Shown here: in pieces, positions 5,431-13,354 of the stretch
Position numbering within the stretch: position 1 is the stretch's first letter
Layout of the letters: each line of letters begins with the position of its first letter
Assembly (NCBI GenBank): GCA_016296235.1
Contig: JAEDJR010000020.1
Span: 1 to 18,037, forward strand
DNA from: Oscillospiraceae bacterium
GTDB taxonomy: Bacteria > Bacillota > Clostridia > Oscillospirales > Oscillospiraceae
Length of the DNA stretch: 18,037 nucleotides
Direction of reading: 5' to 3'
Notes under the pieces: model-generated
The model's input: the letters and a program-made list of their open reading frames with translations, nothing else
Database searches by the model: none
Told to the model about the DNA's origin: nothing
Program-made: the position numbers and the translations under genes

Positions 5431-7038
5431 TCAGGCCCGCACCCGCAGGATTTTGGCAATTTTTTCTCCGCCGGGCAGGAGCATGCAGTCTTCGTAGGTA
5501 ATGACCTTCAGGGCGATGACCAGAACCACATAGACGGCGCCGGCCACACAGATGGCGGCCAGACAGCTCAATGAGCTGCCCAGATAGGCGGACAGGAAGC
5601 CGTTGGCCATATATGCCACAGCGCCCATGAGCGCTGCGGCCAGCAGGGGCTTGCCCAGGCCTGCCAGAGAGCGCAGGTCGATGGTCTTTTTCCTGTGCAT
5701 GGCCAGGATATTCATGGCTGCGATCAGCAAATAGCAGATCAGGGTGCCGATGGCGGCGCCCACAATATGCAGGCTGGGGATGCCCACCAGGAAGAAGTTG
5801 ATAATGACCTTGACCACACCGCCGGCGATCATGTTGATGACCGGGGTAATGACATCGCCGTGGGCCTGCATCATGGCGTTGGTGACCAGAATCACGGAAT
5901 TGAAGATGACCGTGATGCCCAGCAGCGCCATCAGCAGCCCGGCCAGCGCCAGCTTATCCCCGGAGTAGCCCCGGAGCAGACCCATGATGGGTTCGCCCAG
6001 ACAGAACAGGCCCACCGCGCAGGGCATGGCGATCAGACCGGTGATCCGCATGGCGGAGCCCTCCACCATCCGCACGCCCCGGTTGTTTTTCATGGCCAGA
6101 TGGGCGGTAATGGCGGGAATGATGGAGATGGTAATGGGCGTGATAAAGGCACAGGGCAGGTTGAAGATCTTGCGGCAGAAATCGTAGATGCCGCTGAGCT
6201 CATTGGCCTTCTCCGCCGTGAAGCCCACGGCGCCCACCAGGCGGTTCATATAGACGACCGTATCCACCAGATTGATGATCTGCAGTCCGGCGGAGCCCAG
6301 GGTGATGGGAATGGCAATGACCAGGAGCTGCTTCAGGGTGTCCTTTGTGGAGCTGACCGCGCCGCCCGTGGGCAGGTTCCGGCTGGCCTTCCGATAGCAG
6401 ACGCCCAGATACAGCGCCGATACCACCAGACCGATGGTGACACCCAGAATCGCGCCGCCGGCGCTGTAGGACAGCTTTCCGGTGGACTGCAGCAGCAGCC
6501 AGGCCAGACCCAGACCGATCACCAGCTTGCACAGGGCCTCAAAGACCTGGCTGACGGAGGTGGGCGTCATATTGCTCTGACCCTGGAAGAAGCCGCGGAA
6601 GGCCGCGATGATGCAGATCAGCAGCACCGCCGGAGCCAGGCACAGAATGGCAAACTGCGCGTCCGCCGTTTTTGCCACAAACAGGGACAGGGGCCGGGCA
6701 AAGAGCATCATACCGCCGGTGCCGAGAATGCCCAGCAGCAGGAACACCCGCAGGGCGGTGGAGAAAATCTTCCGCACCTGGCCGTGCCGCTCCAGGGCCT
6801 GCGCCTCGGAGATCATGCGGCTCATGGCCACAGGCAGGCCCGTTGTGGAGATCATCAGCAGAACCTCATAGATCTGATAGGCCTTGTTGAAGTAGCTGAA
6901 GCCCTCGTCCCCGATGATATTGGCCAGGGGGATGGAATAGATGGCGCCGATGATCTTGACAATGGCCGTGGCGGCGGCCAGGACTGCCGCGCCCTGTAAG
7001 AACGTTTGCTTTTTGAAGGATTTGTTGTTATCTGCCAT
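5431..7038 (-). CDS. SpoVB/MOP-superfamily polysaccharide or lipid flippase
   Basis: This 535-residue membrane protein has about fourteen hydrophobic helices and belongs to the MATE/MOP flippases that move lipid-linked sugars across the membrane. It starts KKQTFLQGAAVLAAATAIVKIIGAIYSIPLANIIGDEGFSYFNKAYQIY, a classic SpoVB/YabM N-terminus, and later shows STTGLPVAMSRMISE (about 64-78) and GFFQGQSNMTPTSVSQVFE (about 149-167). SpoVB acts in spore cortex formation, and other members export envelope polysaccharides; the gene order with mazG and rqcP matches B. subtilis yabM. ATG and the upstream gene's TGA share one base (TGATG), so translation is coupled to the amidohydrolase-like gene. A clear SpoVB or YabM assignment would need a tree. 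Confidence 0.9.
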   Translation of the reverse strand: MADNNKSFKKQTFLQGAAVLAAATAIVKIIGAIYSIPLANIIGDEGFSYFNKAYQIYEVLLMISTTGLPVAMSRMISEAQALERHGQVRKIFSTALRVFLLLGILGTGGMMLFARPLSLFVAKTADAQFAILCLAPAVLLICIIAAFRGFFQGQSNMTPTSVSQVFEALCKLVIGLGLAWLLLQSTGKLSYSAGGAILGVTIGLVVSALYLGVCYRKASRNLPTGGAVSSTKDTLKQLLVIAIPITLGSAGLQIINLVDTVVYMNRLVGAVGFTAEKANELSGIYDFCRKIFNLPCAFITPITISIIPAITAHLAMKNNRGVRMVEGSAMRITGLIAMPCAVGLFCLGEPIMGLLRGYSGDKLALAGLLMALLGITVIFNSVILVTNAMMQAHGDVITPVINMIAGGVVKVIINFFLVGIPSLHIVGAAIGTLICYLLIAAMNILAMHRKKTIDLRSLAGLGKPLLAAALMGAVAYMANGFLSAYLGSSLSCLAAICVAGAVYVVLVIALKVITYEDCMLLPGGEKIAKILRVRA

Positions 7039-8363
7039 CAGGCGGGTTCCTCCTTTTTCTCCGCGAACACCGTGGGCATGGCGTAGTCGGCCAGCTCCTT
7101 CATCAGGGCGGTCAGGTCGATGGTGGGGAATTTCCCGGCGGCGTAGAGAATATTGCCCCGGACCATGGTCATGCAGACGTCAGCTCCGGAGGCGCCGTAG
7201 ACCACGCTGGCCATGAGATCGTGGCAGGGAATCAGGTGGGGCTGGGTGAAATCCAGGGCCACCAGGTCGGCGTCCAGGCCCAGCTTAATCATGCCGCATT
7301 CCGGACTGCGTCCCTGGGCTCTGGCGCCGCAGTCCGTGGCCATGAGCAGGGCGGCCGGTGCGCCGAGGGTCTCGGGATCGCCGGTCCGGGCCTTGGCCTG
7401 CAGGGCGGCTGCCCGCACCTGCCGCAGCAGATCCAGAGAACCGGAGGCCGCTGCGGAATCGGTGCCCAGGGCCACGTTCATGCCGGCTTTGACCATGGCC
7501 AGCAGATCGGCCCGGCCGGCGCCCAGCTTGGCGCTGCTGACGGGGCAGCAGACGGCGGTGACGCCCCGGCGGCCCAGGAGCGCCATGTCCTCGGCCTCCA
7601 GATGGACGCAGTGGGCCGCCTGGGTGCGGGCCTTGAACAGGTTGTGGCAGTCCAGCAGCTGGGCCGGGGTCAGACCGCTGCGGTCCAGGCAGTCCTCATT
7701 CTCCCAGGCAAACTGGCTGAGGTTGAGGTGCAGGCCCAGCCGGTTGTTGACGGCATACTCCGTCAGGGCGTTCCAAAGCTCCGGGCCGGAGGTGTATTCC
7801 CCCTGGAGACCGGCCTCGATCAAAATGCGCCCGTTGTCGAAGCCGTGCCAGGTCTCGTGGGCCTGCACAAAGGCCTGACAGTCGGGATAGGTCTCAAAAT
7901 CAAAGGCATCCCCCAGGAGCATGGTCAGCTCCGGGGCCAGGTTGGCCTTGATGCCGCTGTCCGCGGCCGCCTGTGCCACGGCGTCCACATGGCGGGACAG
8001 ATCCGACACCGAGGTGACGCCGAACCGCAGGCACTGGGCGATGCCCAGGGAAGCGGCCGCCCGGGCGGCCCGCGGATCCAGCTGCTCCAGCCGGGGATAG
8101 AGCCGTTCCCCAAGGCGCACCTGGTGGCCGCAGTCGTCGGCATAGCTCCGCAGCAGCGTCTGCTCCAGCTGGGTGTGGCAGTTGATCAGACCCGGCATCA
8201 GAACCATGCCGGTGCCGTCGATGATCTGATGTGGCTTTTCCTCCGGCGGCTTTTTGGAGAGCCAGGAGATTTTCCCGTCGGTGACGCCCACAAAGGCGTC
8301 CGTCAGGGTCTGCATCCGCTCATCCATGGTGATGACGGAAATATTGGAAAATAAGGTGTCCAT
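7038..8363 (-). CDS. Amidohydrolase-family protein (MTA/SAH deaminase-like) with degenerate active site
   Basis: The 441-residue protein has the layout of the TRZ/ATZ/MtaD branch of amidohydrolases: a small N-terminal beta part, GLINCHTQLEQTLLRSYADD (58-77), an AAHCVHLEAED segment (249-259), PVSSAKLGAG (274-283), ALGTDSAA (298-305) and a C-terminal GLDADLVALD strand (362-371). Known members bind a metal through HxH, a later His and an Asp, with a catalytic Glu. Here HxH is H63-T-Q65, the later His-x-x-Glu is N214-x-x-Q217, the usual HNP is CCP (272-274), while H251 and D302 remain. Deamination is therefore doubtful. The start at 8363 has GGAGG (8373-8377) 9 nt upstream; an in-frame ATG at 8492 lies inside a repeat element and is rejected. 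The stop overlaps the flippase start. Confidence 0.85.
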   Translation of the reverse strand: MDTLFSNISVITMDERMQTLTDAFVGVTDGKISWLSKKPPEEKPHQIIDGTGMVLMPGLINCHTQLEQTLLRSYADDCGHQVRLGERLYPRLEQLDPRAARAAASLGIAQCLRFGVTSVSDLSRHVDAVAQAAADSGIKANLAPELTMLLGDAFDFETYPDCQAFVQAHETWHGFDNGRILIEAGLQGEYTSGPELWNALTEYAVNNRLGLHLNLSQFAWENEDCLDRSGLTPAQLLDCHNLFKARTQAAHCVHLEAEDMALLGRRGVTAVCCPVSSAKLGAGRADLLAMVKAGMNVALGTDSAAASGSLDLLRQVRAAALQAKARTGDPETLGAPAALLMATDCGARAQGRSPECGMIKLGLDADLVALDFTQPHLIPCHDLMASVVYGASGADVCMTMVRGNILYAAGKFPTIDLTALMKELADYAMPTVFAEKKEEPA

Positions 8364-8409
8364 GGTATGCTTCCTCCAAAGTCTCCCCGCAATCGGCACG
8401 CGTTTATGA

Positions 8410-8539
8410 ATGCACCACGGTGAACAAAACGCACTTTTGTAGGGCACGACCACTGGGCGTGCCGTTTGCAGGCAGCGGCTTTCCTTCACCAACTGCCAAA
8501 CGGCGCGCCGGGGTCGTCGCGCCCTACAGTGTGGTGCAT
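8410..8539. repeat. MITE-like inverted-repeat element, 130 bp
   Basis: The outermost arms are ATGCACCAC (8410-8418) and GTGGTGCAT (8531-8539). Inside, an imperfect repeat of about 31 bases starts TGTAGGGC (8438) and ends GCCCTACA (8528), both arms running to a GCCGTTTG / CAAACGGC inner edge (8468 and 8497). Nothing in it codes for protein. It fills the gap between the amidohydrolase start and the hemZ stop (8 bp away) and may act as the transcript end for hemZ, since no classic terminator is seen there. Confidence 0.7.
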
Positions 8540-8546
8540 GTGCTTA

Positions 8547-10016
8547 TCAAGGGGAGCCTTGTTGATTTAAGATATCAAAAATTTCGTCCTTCTGCCGCAG
8601 AATCGTGTCAATCCGGCTGATATAATCCTGCGGAATCTTCGGATTGTGGAACCGCTCCAGCTGGTTGGGGCCGGTGTTGACCTTGTTCATGCCGCCGCCG
8701 CCCAGGGACAAAATGGTGTGCAGCTCCTCCATCATATAGATATTATAGTACCCGGTGTAGCCCGGTTTGCACCAGCCTACGTTTTCAAAGCTGCCGGACA
8801 TATATTTCTGCCGGTAGAGGTAGTAGGGCTCGTAGCCCGTCTGCCGCAGCTGGGCTTCGGCGTCATCCAGCATCCGGGCCACAGCTTCGCCGGAGGGCAG
8901 ATCCGGCCGCTGGCGGAACAGGGCCGCCGCCTTTTTGAGGGCCAGGGTGTGAACCGTGATGTTGGTGGGGTTCAGACCGATGACCTGCGCCACGGAGCGG
9001 GCGAAGGAATCCGGCGTGTCCCCGGGCAGACCGGCGATGAGATCCATGTTGATTCCCTCGAATCCGGCCCGGACGGCGTCGTCATAGGCCCGGAAAATCT
9101 GGGCCACGCTGTGGCTGCGGCCAATGCGCCGCAGGACGTCATCGGACATGGTCTGGGGATTGATGCTCATGCGGTCGGCGCCGCCCTGACGGATGACCCG
9201 GAGCTTTTCAAAGTCAAGAGTATCGGGCCGCCCGCCCTCCACGGTGAATTCCAGGCACTGGGACAGGTCAAAGTTCGCCCCAATGGCGTCCATGAGCCGG
9301 GCCATCTGCCGGGAATCCAGGGTTGTGGGGGTGCCGCCGCCCATATACAGGCTGCGGATGGTCCAGCCGGACTCCCGCAGCTTCTGGCCGGTGTAGGCGA
9401 TTTCCTTCAGCAGGGCCTCCAGGTAGGGCTCCAGGTAGCTGCCGAATTTTTCAATGGACTGGCTGACAAAGGAGCAGTAGGCACAGCGGGTGGGGCAGAA
9501 GGGAATGCCGATATACACGGAAAGATCCTTGGGCCGCAGCCGGGAAGCCGCCTCCAGGGTGTGCCGGGAGCAGTCCACCGCCAGCCGCCGCCGCTCGGGT
9601 GTGACAAAGTACACGTCCCGCAGCATCCGGTCCGCCGACGCCTCGGTGCCGCCGGCCTGCATATGCCAGGTGGTCAGCTTGGTAGGCCGGACGCCGGACA
9701 GAGCGCCCCAGGGGGGCGTGACGCCCAGCACCGCCGTGGCTGCCAGGAAATAGCTCTGCTGCAAAATCCGCCGCCGCAGGCGCACATCCCCGGCCTGGCT
9801 CACCGGCAGCCGCCGGGATGCCCGGGCGGTTTTTCCCTTCCAGGTGACGGTGGCGGTGGCTGTCAGCCAGGTTTTGCCCCGGGACAGGGCGGAAACAGCG
9901 CCGTCGGCGGAGCCGAACGGCGCAGTGACGGTTTCGGTTGGCTCCTCCGGAAACAGCTGCATCTGCAGCTGCTCTACGGCGTAAAGCTCCGTGTGCCCTT
10001 TCAGGTACAGCTTCAT
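8547..10016 (-). CDS. hemZ: Radical SAM protein HemZ (coproporphyrinogen dehydrogenase-like)
   Basis: HemZ belongs to the HemN-like radical SAM enzymes, which oxidatively decarboxylate coproporphyrinogen III or act in related heme chemistry; its exact role in anaerobes is unsettled. The 489 residues begin with a family-specific N-terminal region (about 1-160) containing GALSGVRPTKL (104-114). The radical SAM core follows: PFCPTRCAYCSF (172-183) with the [4Fe-4S] cysteines C174, C178 and C181, GGGTPTT (226-232), EGGRPDTLD (260-268), MSINPQTM (283-290) and INMDLIAGLPGDT (322-334). The C-terminal part carries MEELHTILSLGGGGMNKV. The ATG overlaps the stop of the upstream MBL gene. It is the last gene of the recJ operon, an order common in Clostridia. 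Confidence 0.92.
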   Translation of the reverse strand: MKLYLKGHTELYAVEQLQMQLFPEEPTETVTAPFGSADGAVSALSRGKTWLTATATVTWKGKTARASRRLPVSQAGDVRLRRRILQQSYFLAATAVLGVTPPWGALSGVRPTKLTTWHMQAGGTEASADRMLRDVYFVTPERRRLAVDCSRHTLEAASRLRPKDLSVYIGIPFCPTRCAYCSFVSQSIEKFGSYLEPYLEALLKEIAYTGQKLRESGWTIRSLYMGGGTPTTLDSRQMARLMDAIGANFDLSQCLEFTVEGGRPDTLDFEKLRVIRQGGADRMSINPQTMSDDVLRRIGRSHSVAQIFRAYDDAVRAGFEGINMDLIAGLPGDTPDSFARSVAQVIGLNPTNITVHTLALKKAAALFRQRPDLPSGEAVARMLDDAEAQLRQTGYEPYYLYRQKYMSGSFENVGWCKPGYTGYYNIYMMEELHTILSLGGGGMNKVNTGPNQLERFHNPKIPQDYISRIDTILRQKDEIFDILNQQGSP

Positions 10017-10615
10017 TGCTCCGCAGCCTCTTTCATACAGGGATTCCAGACGCGCTCGGCGTCCAGGTCGGAAGCCTCCCCGTGGCCGGGAAAGACTTTG
10101 AAATTGCCGGGCAGGGCAGCCAGACGGGCCAGGGAGGCCAGCATCTGCTCCCAGCTGCCGCCGGGGAAGTCCGTCCGGCCGCAGGAACCGGCAAACAGGG
10201 TGTCGCCGGTGAGCAGCACATCACCTGCCTGGAGACAGACGGAGCCGGGGGTGTGCCCCGGGGTGTGCAGCACCCGGAAGGTAATGCCGTCCATGACCAG
10301 TTCATCCCCGTCCTCATAGAAGTCGGTCCAGAACAGGCCGCGGCTCAGCTGCGGGTTCAGCTTGGTGTCCGCCGGATGCACATAGACCGGCAGGCCGGGA
10401 TATTTGTTCAGCAAAACCTTGACGCCGCCCACATGGTCAAAATGGCCGTGGGTCAGCAGGACGAACCGGGGCGTCAGCCCCTGCTCCCGGAGCCACCGGG
10501 CGATTTTGCTGCCCGTGTCGCCGGGATCCACCACGGCGCAGGCCTTGGTGTTCTCATCGGCTACGATATAGCAATTGGTCTGCAGCGGACCAAGTTGGAA
10601 GACGGTAATCTGCAT
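10013..10615 (-). CDS. MBL-fold metallo-hydrolase, glyoxalase II-like
   Basis: This 200-residue protein is a metallo-beta-lactamase-fold hydrolase of the YqgX/YcbL type, which cleaves thioesters such as S-lactoyl conjugates. The metal ligands are all present: THGHFDH (55-61), H121 in HTPGHTPGS (117-124), D138 in LLTGDTLF (135-142) and H178 in FPGHGE (175-180). It lacks the C-terminal helical substrate domain of classic glyoxalase II (about 250 residues), so the natural thiol partner is unknown. The start at 10615 has AAAGGAG upstream; an ATG at 10705 would read through a repeat element and is rejected. It is downstream of dtd across a 103-bp gap holding an inverted repeat, and its stop overlaps the hemZ ATG. 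Confidence 0.88.
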   Translation of the reverse strand: MQITVFQLGPLQTNCYIVADENTKACAVVDPGDTGSKIARWLREQGLTPRFVLLTHGHFDHVGGVKVLLNKYPGLPVYVHPADTKLNPQLSRGLFWTDFYEDGDELVMDGITFRVLHTPGHTPGSVCLQAGDVLLTGDTLFAGSCGRTDFPGGSWEQMLASLARLAALPGNFKVFPGHGEASDLDAERVWNPCMKEAAEQ

Positions 10616-10645
10616 GGAAAGGGCTCCTTTCAGTCGCGAAGGCTG

Positions 10646-10720
10646 AATGCTAAATGCATAATGCATAATGCAGAATGATGGCCAGGCAAATTCTGCATTC
10701 TGCATTTTGAATTTAGCATT
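10646..10720. repeat. AT-rich inverted-repeat element between dtd and the MBL gene
   Basis: The arms 10646-10676 and 10690-10720 are 31 bases each and 28 of 31 positions match as inverted repeats around a 13-base centre. They are built from short ATGCATA/ATGCAGA units and are far more AT-rich than the surroundings. The right arm ends inside the TAA stop codon of dtd. The element interrupts an otherwise tightly packed operon. Confidence 0.75.
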
Positions 10721-11168
10721 ACTTCAAGTCCTTCGTATCCACGATCATGGTCACGGGGCCGTCGTTGACGGAGGCCACCTGCATATAGGCGCCGAAGGTG
10801 CCGTGCTGGGGCGGGAAGCCCAGGCGTTCGCACTCGGCCAGGAACTGCTCGTACAGGGGAATGGCCTGCTCCGGACCGGCGGCGGCCAGGAAGTTGGGCC
10901 GGCGGCCGTGGCTGCAGTCGCCGTAGAGGGTGAACTGGCTCACCACCAGGACGCTGCCGCCCACGTCGGTCAGGCTCTGATTCATTTTATCGTTTTCATC
11001 GCGGAAAATGCGCAGACCCAGCACTTTTTCCGCCAGCTTGCGGCACAGGGCCGGTGTGTCGTCCTGGGTGATGCCCAGGAGGATCAGAAAGCCCCGCCCG
11101 ATTTTGCCGGTGACTTCTCCGTCGATGGAGACGCTGGCCTCCCGGACTCTGGTTACAACTGCTCTCAT
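10719..11168 (-). CDS. dtd: D-aminoacyl-tRNA deacylase
   Basis: Dtd removes D-amino acids wrongly attached to tRNA. The 149-residue product is full length for the family. It starts MRAVVTRVREASVSIDGEVTGKIGRGFLILLGI, carries the catalytic SQFTLYGDCSHGRRPNF segment (about 77-93; the usual KG is HG here), and ends with the NDGPVTMIVD motif (about 134-143) that closes the active site. The start at 11168 shares one base with the relA stop (TGATG), so translation is coupled. The stop codon forms the edge of an inverted-repeat element. Recycling of mischarged tRNA beside (p)ppGpp synthase fits a translation-stress theme, and relA-dtd adjacency is common in Firmicutes. Confidence 0.95.
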   Translation of the reverse strand: MRAVVTRVREASVSIDGEVTGKIGRGFLILLGITQDDTPALCRKLAEKVLGLRIFRDENDKMNQSLTDVGGSVLVVSQFTLYGDCSHGRRPNFLAAAGPEQAIPLYEQFLAECERLGFPPQHGTFGAYMQVASVNDGPVTMIVDTKDLK

Positions 11169-13354
11169 CAGGTTTTCCCTCTTCTCACCTGTTCCACGCC
11201 GGAAACAGAACGGATTTTGCCGCAGACGGCGTTGAGCTCCTCCACGTTGTGGACGCTGAAGGTCAGACTGGCCACCGCGCGGCCCTCTCCCACGGTGCGG
11301 CAGTTGATCTCCCGCATTTTGATCTTCTGGGCGGTCATGACCGTGGCGATATCCAGCAGCAGGCCGTCCCGGTCGCGGCAATCCACCTCCAGAGAGGTGT
11401 CAAAGGGCTCGTCGGGGGAGGATACGGCCCAGGAGGCCTTGACCCAGCGCTCCGGCTGCTTGGAGATGATATTCAGACTGGCGTTGGGGCAATCGCACCG
11501 GTGGATGGACACGCCGTAGCCCTTGGTGACGAAGCCCACGATCAGGTCGCCGGGCACCGGCGTGCAGCAGCGGGCGAACTTCACCAGGCACGAGCCGATG
11601 TCCTCCACAATGACGCCGGAATTGACGGTGGTGTTGGATTTCTTGCCGGCGCTCTGCAGGGGCTTGGGGGTGGCGGCCTCCTTGGGAGCGGCCTTGGTGG
11701 CCTTGAGCAGCTCGTCCCGGATGCGGTTGACGCACTTGACCGCCGTCATGCCACCGTAGCCGATGGCGGCGTACATATCGTCCAGGGTGTCGAAGCTGAC
11801 CTTCCGCAGAATGGTGGGGAGCAGCTCCTCGTTCTGCAGCACCGAGGGATCGATGTTGATCCGGCGCAGCTCACCTTCGAAGCTGGCCTTGCCGTGGAGG
11901 ATGTTCTCCTCCCGCTTTTCCTTTTTGAACCACTGCTTGATCTTGTTGCGGGCCTGGTTGCTCTGGCAGATTTTCAGCCAGTCGCGGCTGGGCCCCTTGG
12001 CGGATTTGGAGGTCAGAACCTCCACAATGTCGCCATTTTTCAGCTGCATATCAAAGCTGGCGATGCGGTTGTTGACCTTGGCGCCCACCATGGCGTTGCC
12101 CACGCCGGAGTGGATGGCATAGGCGAAGTCGATGGGGGTGGACTTGGCGGGCAGGGAGATGACCTTGCCCCGGGGGGTAAAGACGAACACCTCGTCGTCG
12201 AACATGTCCACCCGCAGAGAGTGGATATAGTCCTCGGCCTCCGTGTCCTGCTGGCTCTCCAGCAGGCGGCGGACCCACTCGAATTCCTTTTCCTGGCCTG
12301 CGCCTGCGCCGCCCTGCTTGTATTTCCAATGGGCAGCCACGCCGTATTCCGCCGTCTCGTGCATTTCCCAGGTGCGGATCTGCACCTCAAAGGGGATGCC
12401 CTGGTCGCCGATGACCGTGGTGTGCAGAGACTGGTACATATTGGGCTTGGGGGTGGAGATATAGTCCTTGAACCGGCCGGGCACCAGGTTGAACAGGTCG
12501 TGGATATGGCCCAGGACGTTGTAGCAGTCGGCGATGCTGTCCACGATGACCCGGAAGGCGTAGAGGTCGTACAGCTCGTCCACGGATTTGTTCTGATCCT
12601 TCAGCTTGCGGTAGATGGAGTAGACGTGCTTGATGCGGCCGTAGATCTTGCCGTGGATGCCCACGCTCTCCAGCCGCTGGGTGATTCTATCCTGGATGGC
12701 CCGCATGAACTGGTCGTCCTGATCCTTGTGGGCGGCCAGATAATCCACGATCTCCTGGTAGCCCTGGGGATCCAGATATTGCAGGGAGATGTCCTCCAGC
12801 TCCCACTTGAGCTTCTGCATACCAAGACGGTGGGCCAGGGGCGCGTAGATCTCCATGGTCTCCGTGGATTTGGAGATCTGCTTGGCCGGCGTCTGGTACT
12901 CCAGAGTGCGCATATTGTGCAGCCGGTCGGCGATTTTAATCAGGATCACCCGGATGTCCTTGCTCATGGCCATGAACATCTTGCGCAGGTTCTCCATCTG
13001 CTGCTCCTCGGTGGTGGAGAAGTTGACCCGGGTCAGCTTGGTGACGCCCTCCACCAGCTCGGCCACCGTGGGGCCGAAGAGCTTGACGATTTCGTCATAG
13101 CTGGCGTCGGTGTCCTCCAGGCAGTCATGGAGCAGGGACGCCAGGATGGCGTCGGTATCGAGGCCGATTTCCACCACGATTTCCGCCACGGCCAGGGGAT
13201 GGATGATATAGGGCTCGCCGCTCTTGCGCAGCTGCTTTTTGTGCTTGGCGTCGGCAAAGCGGTAGGCCTTGTCCACCAGGGCGATATCCGTGGAGGGCGC
13301 GTGGCGGGCGATGGTTCGTAACAGGGATTGATATCTGGCTTCTGCGGTTTCCAT
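11168..13354 (-). CDS. relA: Bifunctional (p)ppGpp synthetase/hydrolase (Rel)
   Basis: Rel makes and degrades the alarmone (p)ppGpp in response to amino-acid starvation. The 728 residues show the full long-RSH layout. The hydrolase HD domain has H52-P53, HDCLED (76-81) and ADRLHNMRT (142-150), all intact. The synthetase domain has ELYDLYAFRVIV (260-271), the RFKD motif (294-297) typical of bifunctional enzymes, PKPNMYQSLHTT (302-313) and EVQIRTxEMHETAEYGVAAHW (323-343). A TGS domain (about 386-450), an RIS-type segment with FARCCTPVPGD, GYGVSIHRCDCPN, and a C-terminal ACT domain (about 650-728) follow. Both activities should work. It starts directly after the recJ stop (TGAATG), with no gap, so it probably depends on recJ translation. 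Confidence 0.97.
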   Translation of the reverse strand: METAEARYQSLLRTIARHAPSTDIALVDKAYRFADAKHKKQLRKSGEPYIIHPLAVAEIVVEIGLDTDAILASLLHDCLEDTDASYDEIVKLFGPTVAELVEGVTKLTRVNFSTTEEQQMENLRKMFMAMSKDIRVILIKIADRLHNMRTLEYQTPAKQISKSTETMEIYAPLAHRLGMQKLKWELEDISLQYLDPQGYQEIVDYLAAHKDQDDQFMRAIQDRITQRLESVGIHGKIYGRIKHVYSIYRKLKDQNKSVDELYDLYAFRVIVDSIADCYNVLGHIHDLFNLVPGRFKDYISTPKPNMYQSLHTTVIGDQGIPFEVQIRTWEMHETAEYGVAAHWKYKQGGAGAGQEKEFEWVRRLLESQQDTEAEDYIHSLRVDMFDDEVFVFTPRGKVISLPAKSTPIDFAYAIHSGVGNAMVGAKVNNRIASFDMQLKNGDIVEVLTSKSAKGPSRDWLKICQSNQARNKIKQWFKKEKREENILHGKASFEGELRRINIDPSVLQNEELLPTILRKVSFDTLDDMYAAIGYGGMTAVKCVNRIRDELLKATKAAPKEAATPKPLQSAGKKSNTTVNSGVIVEDIGSCLVKFARCCTPVPGDLIVGFVTKGYGVSIHRCDCPNASLNIISKQPERWVKASWAVSSPDEPFDTSLEVDCRDRDGLLLDIATVMTAQKIKMREINCRTVGEGRAVASLTFSVHNVEELNAVCGKIRSVSGVEQVRRGKT

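Noticed and set aside
5406..5459. Longer MazG start overlapping the flippase gene
   Set aside because: The extra residues (Cys- and Pro-rich) have no family match and arise from reading the end of the flippase gene in another frame.
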